Below are positions 1 through 8,300 of a stretch of 64,000 bases of DNA, piece after piece. Below the pieces are notes generated by a model that was not told the origin of the DNA, did not search any database, and saw only the letters and a list, made by a program, of their open reading frames with translations. The stretch comes from Paraprevotella sp. Its GTDB lineage: Bacteria; Bacteroidota; Bacteroidia; Bacteroidales; Bacteroidaceae. Location: positions 1-64,000 of the forward strand of contig JAGBCQ010000021.1 in NCBI GenBank assembly GCA_017937925.1. The letters run 5' to 3'. Position numbers and translations under genes: made by a program. The stretch's first letter is position 1; the number at the start of each line of letters is the position of its first letter.

Positions 1-697
1 ACCATTAATGAAAAATCATCATTAACAAAAATCTTTCTCACAGAAACTGCATCACCTACAGGCATTCTCAATGTATTACCTTCAACTTCACATGGATAAT
101 AACCATTTGTATTACTATAAATGTTACCATCCATGAAAGTACTTACATATAACTTCTGATTGTAATCGCTTTGGAAAATCTCAAACTCAAATGATGTAGG
201 ATATTCAACATTATAAGTATCTCCATCCAAATATTTAGTTACCTCAGCTGAAGTTACGGAGTATTTTCCTATAAAATCTTCCGGAGTAATAACCTTTTCA
301 ACTTTTTTCTCAACTTTCAAGTAACCATAATAAGCTGCTGATTCAAAAGTCGGGGTACCAAAATTTTCAGTTGTTTTTCTCGTCAAGAAAAAGTCTCCCA
401 TTGTAACTGTTCCGTCATCATTTAATGTAAGTTCTATTGTTCCTGTATTCTCACCTAAACCATTATATAGAACATCATACACCATTAATGAAAAATCATC
501 ATTAACAAAAATCTTTCTCACAGAAACACCATCACCTACAGGAATTCTCAAGGTATTACCATCTTCCTCACATGGATAATAACCATTTGTATTACTAAAA
601 ATGTTACCATCCATGAAAGTACTTACATATAACTTCTGATTGTTATCGTGTCGGAAAATCTCAAACTCAAATGATGTAGGATACTCCACGTTATATA
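1..697 (-). repeat. Direct repeat of 480-bp period inside the secreted gene
   Basis: Bases 1-217 repeat at 481-697. By eye about 16 differences fall in the first 210 aligned bases. The 480-bp period keeps the frame (160 codons), so the duplication adds one protein module. The rest of the second unit runs off the window edge. Confidence 0.9.
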
Positions 698-1742
698 CGT
701 CGGTATTATTACCTTCTGCATCTTCAAAGAATTTATACACTCCATCACAAGTTACAACGTATTTACCAACAAAAGACAATCCTTCAGTTGCCTTTGTTGC
801 AGAACCAGTCGTATAATATTGCTCTGATTCTAACGTTGGAGTACCTTCCTTTTCAACCACTTTAACAATGTGAATTCCACTGGAAAGAGTTAATGCTTTT
901 TCTGAAACATATTTGAAAACAATTGTCGATTTCAAAGAAGATGGATTATAATAATCACAGAAAGCATAAGTTTTTTCTTCATTCAAATATGTATCATTAA
1001 CCTCCAAATTTAAATTTGTTCCATCAAAAGTTGCGTTTACATCCACCGGCACAAATCCTTCACCATAATCAATTGTAACTTTATATGAATTATACAAAGC
1101 GCTTGTAGCAGTCAAAGTCATATCAAACTCTACAGGGAAAGAAGACTCTGCGTTATATTGTCCAGCCGGGGCTTTAAATTGATACTCTCCGCTAATGTCT
1201 TGCAATTCTACGACAGTAGCCTCTTTGAATGTCAACTTACAATTAGTAAATTTTGCAAGAATCTTATCCGTATTCCATGCTGCATCCACTGTTATAGCCG
1301 TAAAATCTTGCAACGTAATCGTTTTAGTATTAAGATCAACTGTATAGTTCAATTCCCAACCGGAACCATCAAATGGACTACCACCTTCATTATTTCCTAA
1401 TACAACAGGTTTTCCCCAGTAGTAATATGTAGAACCATTAGGATTCATTACTCGAATGTTTCCATTTGAGTAATTACAGGGTTGTCCCTCCGCTATAGTA
1501 CTACCTCCTAAACCGACAATCATCAAGTCATTTACACTATGAGCCTCAATTTTTACATCACACTTGTCAGAAAACAAATCTTTGTACTCTTGACCATCAT
1601 CCGTTACTTCTAAAGTTGCGGTAAATTCATACGTTCCATACAAGTCAGCAGCACTAGCGACCTGAGCTTGAGTAGGACTTGCAGCAAAGAATGCCAACAC
1701 AGCACTTGCGCATGCAAATAATTTTGAAGTAAACTTCTTCAT
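1..1742 (-). CDS. Secreted repeat protein of unknown function, C-terminus outside the window
   Basis: The reading frame is open from an ATG at 1742 to the left edge (580 codons), so the C-terminus is missing. The start encodes MKKFTSKLF followed by a hydrophobic stretch and ...SPTQAQ, a clear signal peptide. The mature part looks like successive modules that open with G-x-Y (DLYGTYEFTATL near residue 35, DISGEYQFKA, FVGKYVVTCDG, FIGKYSVTSAE), rich in aromatic and beta-type residues. The last two modules are near copies 160 residues apart: residues about 348-420 match about 508-580. I recognise no named family; a secreted or surface beta-barrel or beta-sandwich repeat protein is the likely class. 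A TAACTTTG -7 box lies upstream at 1849-1856. The call of a real secreted protein is firm; its function is unknown. Confidence 0.85.
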   Translation of the reverse strand, partial: MKKFTSKLFACASAVLAFFAASPTQAQVASAADLYGTYEFTATLEVTDDGQEYKDLFSDKCDVKIEAHSVNDLMIVGLGGSTIAEGQPCNYSNGNIRVMNPNGSTYYYWGKPVVLGNNEGGSPFDGSGWELNYTVDLNTKTITLQDFTAITVDAAWNTDKILAKFTNCKLTFKEATVVELQDISGEYQFKAPAGQYNAESSFPVEFDMTLTATSALYNSYKVTIDYGEGFVPVDVNATFDGTNLNLEVNDTYLNEEKTYAFCDYYNPSSLKSTIVFKYVSEKALTLSSGIHIVKVVEKEGTPTLESEQYYTTGSATKATEGLSFVGKYVVTCDGVYKFFEDAEGNNTDVYNVEYPTSFEFEIFRHDNNQKLYVSTFMDGNIFSNTNGYYPCEEDGNTLRIPVGDGVSVRKIFVNDDFSLMVYDVLYNGLGENTGTIELTLNDDGTVTMGDFFLTRKTTENFGTPTFESAAYYGYLKVEKKVEKVITPEDFIGKYSVTSAEVTKYLDGDTYNVEYPTSFEFEIFQSDYNQKLYVSTFMDGNIYSNTNGYYPCEVEGNTLRMPVGDAVSVRKIFVNDDFSLM

Positions 1743-1815
1743 AAGCTTTTCTTTTTTAGTTAATTAATAAATTTATTGTTCGCGTTTTATTATTTACATT
1801 TATATAAAGAAACGA

Positions 1816-1838
1816 TTGCACTCTTTCTAAGAGAGCAA
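1816..1838 (-). other. Hairpin at the predicted 5' end of the secreted-gene mRNA
   Basis: TTGC-A-CTCTT-TCT-AAGAG-A-GCAA folds into a nine-pair stem with one A.A mismatch and a three-base loop. It sits just downstream of the -7 box at 1849-1856. A related sequence, GATTGCACTCTT followed by AGA AAGAG, recurs at 1987-2006 with the loop inverted. The 1743-2094 gap holds nothing else except the terminator at 2033-2070. Confidence 0.45.
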
Positions 1839-1848
1839 CATTTCGTTG

Positions 1849-1856
1849 CAAAGTTA
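1849..1856 (-). promoter_or_regulatory. Probable -7 box for the secreted repeat gene
   Basis: On the minus strand this reads TAACTTTG, a full match to the Bacteroidota -7 consensus TAnnTTTG. No convincing -33 TTTG is seen 19-20 bases upstream. It would give a leader of about 100 bases that starts with the hairpin at 1816-1838. Confidence 0.5.
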
Positions 1857-2032
1857 CTCAAAAAGTTTATATTAAATAAGATATAAAGCATTTTTTTAGT
1901 TTTATACACCTATTTTGAGTAACAAATAAAACAAAAAGACAAACATCTTCTTATAAATTCATTGTTTTCACGCCTCTTTCCTTTCGGATTGCACTCTTAG
2001 AAAGAGAACCTACAGATGCTTGATAAACAATA

Positions 2033-2070
2033 AAAGGATTACTTGGTAGCACCACTCAAGAAATCCTTAA
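2033..2070 (-). terminator. Probable terminator after meaB
   Basis: AAGGATT...CTTG and CAAG...ATCCTT form an imperfect hairpin. On the minus strand it is followed by TTTTATTGTTT. It lies about 25 bases after the meaB stop. Confidence 0.5.
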
Positions 2071-2094
2071 TTCATATCTATTTTCCGACAATAT

Positions 2095-3201
2095 TTATCT
2101 ACTCTCTTTCATCAAACTAAAATAGGTATCTAACAAGTCTTTTGCAGCGACAAAAGATGTCTTTTGACCGGAAAGAACCATATTTTCCGCAATGGATAAT
2201 CGCGATGATATTAGATCGTTCTGAAAGAAACTATTACGTAATTGTTCATTGATGCTTTCATACATCCAATATTTGGCCTGCTCATTACGCCGTAGTTCGA
2301 AATATCCGTTATTCTTTACAAAGTCAAAATATTTGAACACCATATCCCAAACTGCCTTCACTCCTAGATTGTAGAAACCGGAATAAGTCAACACTTGCGG
2401 CGTCCACCCACTATCAGGTGCCGGGAATAAATGTAGTGCATTACGGAACTGGGTTGCGGCCAACTGACACTTATCCACATTATTCCCATCGCACTTATTT
2501 ATTACGATTCCATCGGCCATTTCGATAATTCCTCGTTTAATTCCTTGTAGTTCATCTCCTGTCCCTGCAAGTTGTATCAACAAAAAGAAATCGACCATAG
2601 AATGACAGGCTGTTTCACTTTGGCCAACGCCAACGGTCTCTACAAAAATTTTATCAAATCCGGCCGCTTCACAAAGTATGATACTCTCACGCGTTTTGCG
2701 CGCTACACCGCCCAAAGAACCGGCAGAAGGACTAGGACGAATAAAAGAATCAGGATGGACAGAAAGCTTTTCCATCCGCGTTTTATCTCCCAAAATACTT
2801 CCTTTACTCCGTTCACTACTCGGATCGATAGCCAAAACTGCCAACTTTCCTCCATATTCTTCCAACACGTGAACACCAAAAGCATCAATACTTGTACTCT
2901 TTCCCGCTCCAGGTACGCCACTAATTCCAATACGTACTGAATTACCGGAATACGGCAAACATTTTTCAATAACTTCTTGTGCCACTATTTGATGTGCCGG
3001 ATGAGTACTTTCAACTAAAGTCACAGCCTGTCCTAACACCGTCACATCACCTTTTAATATTCCTTCAACATAATCGCTGACAGACATCTGACGATGACGA
3101 AACTTACCACGCTTTAAATAAGGATTAACGATTGATGGTTGTTCAACTCCTCGATTCACTACCAATCCCTTATATTCCTCACTATTCTCAGGATGCTCCA
3201 T
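2095..3201 (-). CDS. meaB: Methylmalonyl-CoA mutase-associated GTPase MeaB (ArgK family)
   Basis: A 368-residue P-loop GTPase of the SIMIBI class. Visible motifs are the Walker A GVPGAGKS at about residues 95-102, DPSSERSKGSILGDKTRM (the family switch region), ETVGVGQSE, and the guanine-specificity motif NKCD near 235. Family knowledge: MeaB protects and gates cobalamin loading of methylmalonyl-CoA mutase in the cytoplasm, in the succinate-propionate pathway. No mutase gene is in this window, so the partner must be encoded elsewhere. It lies 14 bp after the DUF1573 gene on the same strand and probably shares its promoter at 4311-4318. The length and motifs look intact. Confidence 0.95.
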   Translation of the reverse strand: MEHPENSEEYKGLVVNRGVEQPSIVNPYLKRGKFRHRQMSVSDYVEGILKGDVTVLGQAVTLVESTHPAHQIVAQEVIEKCLPYSGNSVRIGISGVPGAGKSTSIDAFGVHVLEEYGGKLAVLAIDPSSERSKGSILGDKTRMEKLSVHPDSFIRPSPSAGSLGGVARKTRESIILCEAAGFDKIFVETVGVGQSETACHSMVDFFLLIQLAGTGDELQGIKRGIIEMADGIVINKCDGNNVDKCQLAATQFRNALHLFPAPDSGWTPQVLTYSGFYNLGVKAVWDMVFKYFDFVKNNGYFELRRNEQAKYWMYESINEQLRNSFFQNDLISSRLSIAENMVLSGQKTSFVAAKDLLDTYFSLMKESR

Positions 3202-3215
3202 ACTATTTCTTTTCC

Positions 3216-4283
3216 TTAAGGTTTCACATTGATCGTAATGACTCTTTTTGGATTGTGGGGGTCATTGGATATTAACAACACGCGTAGCGCACTCTTTTCT
3301 TTTTCAATAAAATCGGCCCTTACCGTAACTTTCATGCGAGCTACTCTACCCGGTTCTATACTTTTATCACTCAAACTTACCGACAAGGCTTTATTGAAAA
3401 CCTGTAAAGTGTTTATATTAAGTGGACTTTGACCGGAATTCTTAATATACACATCCACTGTCTTCTTCTTTTTTCTACCCATAGGTTCCATATCCACCTC
3501 TTCATTAGATAGTTCCATGCGTGGCGCTAACAAACGTTCTTTGGTAGTCAACGAAGAAAAATCTGGTAACAACACAGCAGAGATTGCTATTTCATTCTCT
3601 TCTGACACACGGTCTCCCTCCTTACGGGATAAATATACTGACGTTTGTGTCAGTCCCATCCTGTTAAGCTTTTCTGAATCAAGCGTTAAAATTATTTTCC
3701 CAATTCGTCCTCCTGCCAACACTTCCGGTACATATTGTGCAGTAAGATATGATGGCAAATGCATCAAACGAGGTTTATATGCCGAACGCCCTACATTCAA
3801 AACTTGCAATTCAACAATCGGTTTGTCACCTATGTTCAAATCATCAAACTCAACATTGTCTTGTGTTAAACGGACATCGCCAAGGTCTATCGGGAAAGCA
3901 CCGGTAAAATCCGTTACTTTAGTCACAACCCGACCTTGAAAATGAAAATAAGTCGGTTTGTCTGAGGCATTCGAATATACTTCTATATCTTTTTGAAACA
4001 CACCCAACATCTTAGCATCGTAGGTCACGACAATCTCACCCTCACTACCGGCAACTATAGGATTTCGCGTCCAATCCACTGTTGTACAACCGCAAGATGG
4101 CTGAACATCCGTCAAAACCAAGTCCTTATCACCTGTATTGCACACTTTAAAAACGACTGTAGACGGTACTTGGTACATTATCTCGCCTAGATTAGCCACA
4201 TCATGAGCCACCGTAAGCTTAGGTTGCGCCCACGTCGCTACTGTCCAAACAGCAACACATACCATTATGATAGTTCTTCTCAT
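3216..4283 (-). CDS. DUF1573 domain-containing secreted protein
   Basis: 355 residues beginning with a signal peptide (MRRTIIMVCVAVWTVATWAQ). Residues about 20-110 carry the DUF1573 pattern: G.I......V.F.V.NTGDKDL, then the hallmark SCGCT followed by P.V.GSEGEI.V.YDA. An Ig-like beta-sandwich region follows, and a second NSGQSPLNI segment lies near the end. It is probably periplasmic or outer-membrane associated; the biochemical role is unknown. A TATCTTTG -7 box lies 28 bases upstream. It precedes meaB by 14 bp, and I see no functional link between the two. Confidence 0.85.
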   Translation of the reverse strand: MRRTIIMVCVAVWTVATWAQPKLTVAHDVANLGEIMYQVPSTVVFKVCNTGDKDLVLTDVQPSCGCTTVDWTRNPIVAGSEGEIVVTYDAKMLGVFQKDIEVYSNASDKPTYFHFQGRVVTKVTDFTGAFPIDLGDVRLTQDNVEFDDLNIGDKPIVELQVLNVGRSAYKPRLMHLPSYLTAQYVPEVLAGGRIGKIILTLDSEKLNRMGLTQTSVYLSRKEGDRVSEENEIAISAVLLPDFSSLTTKERLLAPRMELSNEEVDMEPMGRKKKKTVDVYIKNSGQSPLNINTLQVFNKALSVSLSDKSIEPGRVARMKVTVRADFIEKEKSALRVLLISNDPHNPKRVITINVKP

Positions 4284-4310
4284 AATTATTCTTTCGGATT
4301 CATTTTCCTA

Positions 4311-4318
4311 CAAAGATA
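4311..4318 (-). promoter_or_regulatory. -7 box (TATCTTTG) for the DUF1573-meaB unit
   Basis: Minus-strand TATCTTTG matches the TAnnTTTG consensus and would place the RNA start about 20-25 bases before the ATG at 4283. No clear -33 element is present. Confidence 0.55.
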
Positions 4319-4320
4319 AG

Positions 4321-4362
4321 AAAAAGGACAGACACCCCGAAAGAAGCCAGTCCATTTTTTAT
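4321..4362 (-). terminator. Possible terminator after the DUF4837 gene
   Basis: On the minus strand an A-rich stretch, GGAC...GTCC arms and a following TTTTTCTT form a plausible but imperfect intrinsic terminator between the DUF4837 gene and the DUF1573 promoter. Confidence 0.4.
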
Positions 4363-4364
4363 TT

Positions 4365-5375
4365 TTAATTTATCGGAACAAATGTCCTTAATGCAGCCTC
4401 CATACGGCGCATCAAATCGCGCTTGTTAGTTTCAGGCGAATAAACAAAACCTTCCGCCACCAATATCCTGTCATTGACTGAGTCAGGAAATGCCAACGAA
4501 ACGAATGGTCCACCTATTGCTCCTTTTCGCATTTCCCACAATCCACGCATCTCATAAACACTTCGTCCATCCGACAAAATTCGTTCTGTCGTTAAAACCA
4601 AAGGTTTACCTTCCTCTACGGTTGTTGTCATCCACTTATCAGGAGTAGAACCTGGAATATTACGCTTCATGGCAGAATCTCTTTGCGCAACCCATTCTGC
4701 CATAAAACGATCGCCTCTCGACACATAGGGTACACTATAGCAGACAAAGTTCAAATCCTTCTCTAACCTGTCTGTTGACGCCCAAACAAAATTATCAGCA
4801 ATCTTCAACCGTTTGATATCAGCCGGCACGTTTACGTTATATGAAAAAGTTTTTCGGACAGCTTTATTGACTGTCTTGCTGTATGTTTTTCGTAACAAAG
4901 CAGCCTCATACTGCAACTCCGCATCTACCAATACATCGACCAACTCGTCACCATGTATTCGCAAGAAAGCATTCATCTGTCCTTTATTTGGTGCAAACAC
5001 ACTGACATAGATTTGCGGAGCGGCATTTACATTGCGAACCGTTCGCATTTCCACTTGTTTTAAATTAGGATTCAGACGCATTTCCAAAATATTTCGAAAC
5101 GTGGTATAACGTGCTGTCAAATTCTGAGGGAAAATTCGCAACAGCCTAAACTGCGCCTCATTTTGTGGCAAACCGGGCACACTTCCTTTCAACACGGATT
5201 CTATTGAATCTCTTGACGTTGAATTCCAAAGAGATTCATCTACAATCAGCAATAATTCAAAAGGCAATCCCTTTGAGGGTGGCAATTGTTTTTTGCCAGT
5301 TTTGGGGCCGCCACATGAAACCAAAAGCAATAATGCGAACAACTCTAATAAACCCAAACGGAAAGTTTTCCTCAT
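4365..5375 (-). CDS. DUF4837 family lipoprotein
   Basis: 336 residues with a lipoprotein signal: a hydrophobic stretch ending LLLVSCGG, so the mature protein would start at Cys21. The body (PFELLLIVDESLWNS..., FRLLRIFPQNLTARYTTFRNI) fits the DUF4837 family, which I know as Bacteroidota lipoproteins of unknown function. It is likely anchored in the outer membrane facing the periplasm. It follows the alpha-2-macroglobulin-like gene by 24 bp with no terminator between, so the two are probably one operon. Confidence 0.8.
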   Translation of the reverse strand: MRKTFRLGLLELFALLLLVSCGGPKTGKKQLPPSKGLPFELLLIVDESLWNSTSRDSIESVLKGSVPGLPQNEAQFRLLRIFPQNLTARYTTFRNILEMRLNPNLKQVEMRTVRNVNAAPQIYVSVFAPNKGQMNAFLRIHGDELVDVLVDAELQYEAALLRKTYSKTVNKAVRKTFSYNVNVPADIKRLKIADNFVWASTDRLEKDLNFVCYSVPYVSRGDRFMAEWVAQRDSAMKRNIPGSTPDKWMTTTVEEGKPLVLTTERILSDGRSVYEMRGLWEMRKGAIGGPFVSLAFPDSVNDRILVAEGFVYSPETNKRDLMRRMEAALRTFVPIN

Positions 5376-5399
5376 AACCTTATCTATTTATCTATATTT

Positions 5400-8300
5400 T
5401 TACGGTTTCACCGATATTTTTGGTGAATTTGAATAGGCTGAAAATTCAGGAGCATACACACCATTCAATTTTGCTACACCAATATTATAAACACCCGGGC
5501 GCTCAACATAACATTCCGTTTCTATAACATAAGTTCCCTTTGGCAAACATTCAAAATAGTAGTTCGTAGAAACGTCCTTTACTTCCTTGTAATAACCTAT
5601 TCCATTGCGATATTCATAACGCGAATATGCCTCAACCGGCTCCAAACAAGCAGCCCGACCTACTTGAAGACGTACGTACTCGTAATCTTTATCGGCAGTA
5701 ATCACATACCGCAACATAATGCGGTCACCGACTTTCAAGACATCATCTGTCACATCACATCTTACCCTCAAACCAGAAGCAACAGAAGTTACATCGGATA
5801 TCGGCAAAGAATATTGAGCATAGACGGCTCCCCATGATTCTGCGTTTTTGTTTTGCTTGTTCACTTTCAATTCAGCAACACCTTCCGCAAGTTCTTCACC
5901 TTCCATTGCTTTTTTGACATAACCGAAAGCATAACTATTACTTCCGGCTGTATTTATCCTAGACAACTCTTTCCCTGAAGCAGACAATACAACCAAATCA
6001 TCGTTTATTTGCATCTTACATCGGTCATCACTTGCTTTTAACAATGTTTTAACAGCCATTGTTGTAATTAACGGATTTCCCCAGTCCTGCAAACGTTTTC
6101 GACCTAACAACCAACGAAACATTCCGCTCATTAAATCTTTATCTGCCGTACCTACAGTTTCAAATGCTTCCATTATCATCATATGTGTTCGCATTTTTTC
6201 GTTATAACCATAGGTTGAATTAGACGGATATTGTAAACTGATGCCTTCCGATGTTTCTACCAAATACTCGCGCAACGAACGCAACAACTCCTCAGCTTGC
6301 TTTTGTTTATTTAACTTTGAAAAAACGACTGTTGCTGTTGCCTTATTTGGCAATGTCAATCCATGCACATCTTTTTCCACGCATGAAAGCATATAAACTA
6401 TGTCTGAACGAATCTCATCAGTCAACCATGAATCATTACAATCTACACAAAGATTAAGGTAATCCAACCAATAAGCACCACGATAATACCTTTTGCCATT
6501 TTGCTGTAAGTACGCCTTGTCTTTTGCAATATTTTTACCCATCTCATCAAACAAATAGCGCAGCATCAATTTTACGTCCAGTTTACTGCTAAACTCCTCT
6601 TTCAGGCCATTGAGATGTTTACCTCTCAATAACAGCGTCGCTACATTCATCGTAATATAACTATTTCCTCTCATTGACTCGTACCATGAGAATGAACCAT
6701 CCGGATGTTGCAATTTAGCAAGCGCCTCGTCTAAACGATGCAACAAATCTGCCTGACGATTCTCGTCAAACAACAGTGCTATATTTTGTATTCGTTTTTT
6801 CTCATTTTCTGCAGCTATCACCCAAGGTGTTTCATCAAGTAATATACCGGTAAGACCTTGTTGTGAATTGAGCGAACCTTTCTGCGTTTCTTCTTGCAAC
6901 GACCACAATTCAACAACTTGCTTTAATTGCGGGTATCTTGCAGATAAACCGGCAATAGTCGCCGTTGCATTTAATGCTGACGCCAAAGAAATCGCATCGT
7001 TGGCTCTCGGCTCTTGCAACACCGGCAATGCCTGCACTGCGTACCATAATGGATTGGCAGTATATTCAACTATCAATCTTCTATTATTAGCATTAGGATG
7101 GTCGTGTTGGAAAAGGGTTTTCAGATTATAGGTTTGCTCACCATTACCTTCCACTGTAAATGACAACGACTGTGTCAACCATTCCTTATTCTCAAGCACC
7201 GGAAGGTAACGCTGTTCGCCATCGGTGTAACAACCAGCTTCAAACCATACACGACAAGCTGGAAGACTGATTTTTCCATCAGGGAGATAAGTAAAGTGAA
7301 CGACTGTATCAGTCGCTGTCTCAAGACGCATTTTCATTTTTTTCTCCCATATTACCCTATCGGTCATAGCATCATAAACCTGCATTGTCAAATTCCCTTT
7401 CAAGATTTTGTCACTTAGGTTTGATAATTCGGCCGACAAGGTTGCAATGTCGCCCTGTCTAACAAAACGAGGCAAGCGTAATTGCGCCATCACTTCTTTA
7501 GCGGCAATGATTTCGTCCGACAGTCCACCTGCCATCATATCCTTTGTGTGCGCCAATGCCATAAATTTCCAAGTTGTCAGAGCGTCTGGTAGTGTAAACT
7601 CAATAGCGACTTCTCCTTTTTTGTTTGTATGCAGACGTGGATAGAAGAAAACTGTCTCATTCATATTTTGGCGTAACTGTTGCAACGATTCTCGTTCATT
7701 TTTGACGCCTAAAGGCGTTTTAGAAGTCACATGGACACCATTTAAAACATCACTTTCAGTATATTCTTCACTAATTACGTTATCAACCGATTTTGAACGC
7801 AGAGACAAACCTTTTATTTGTGCTCCGGCATACAATTCTGTAACCACTCCATTCCGCCAATCAGTGTAACGTTCGTCAAAGTCTGAGAAACTTAAAGAAG
7901 GAACATCGTAATACTTCATACTCTCAGAAAGACAATTGTCGGACCAATAATTATTAGTCTGCCAACGCAGGAAAACATGAGGGACATTCCACAAAAAATG
8001 CTGCTGCCATTGCCAACTATGCGCCGCAAAAGCATCTAACGATGCATCATACAATGTTGCCATCAATTGTGCCGTAGCAGGTTTCCCATCGGGAGTTTTA
8101 ACACTTAATCGCCAAGTTTCTTTAGTGCCGGGCACCAATCTATCACGAAAAGAAGTCCATTCCAAACGCAAAGTCTTATCGGGCTGTTTTTTTAGCAGTT
8201 GTTTTCGTTGTTGATATAGTTTCCCGTTATTCATAAGATAACATACTATATCAACGCCATCACCTTTAACCTTGTCATAAGGATAGCTCAAAGAAACGAT

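Noticed and set aside
2572-2940. A plus-strand ORF of 122 codons inside meaB
   Set aside because: It is antisense to the conserved GTPase core, has no family features and no promoter.
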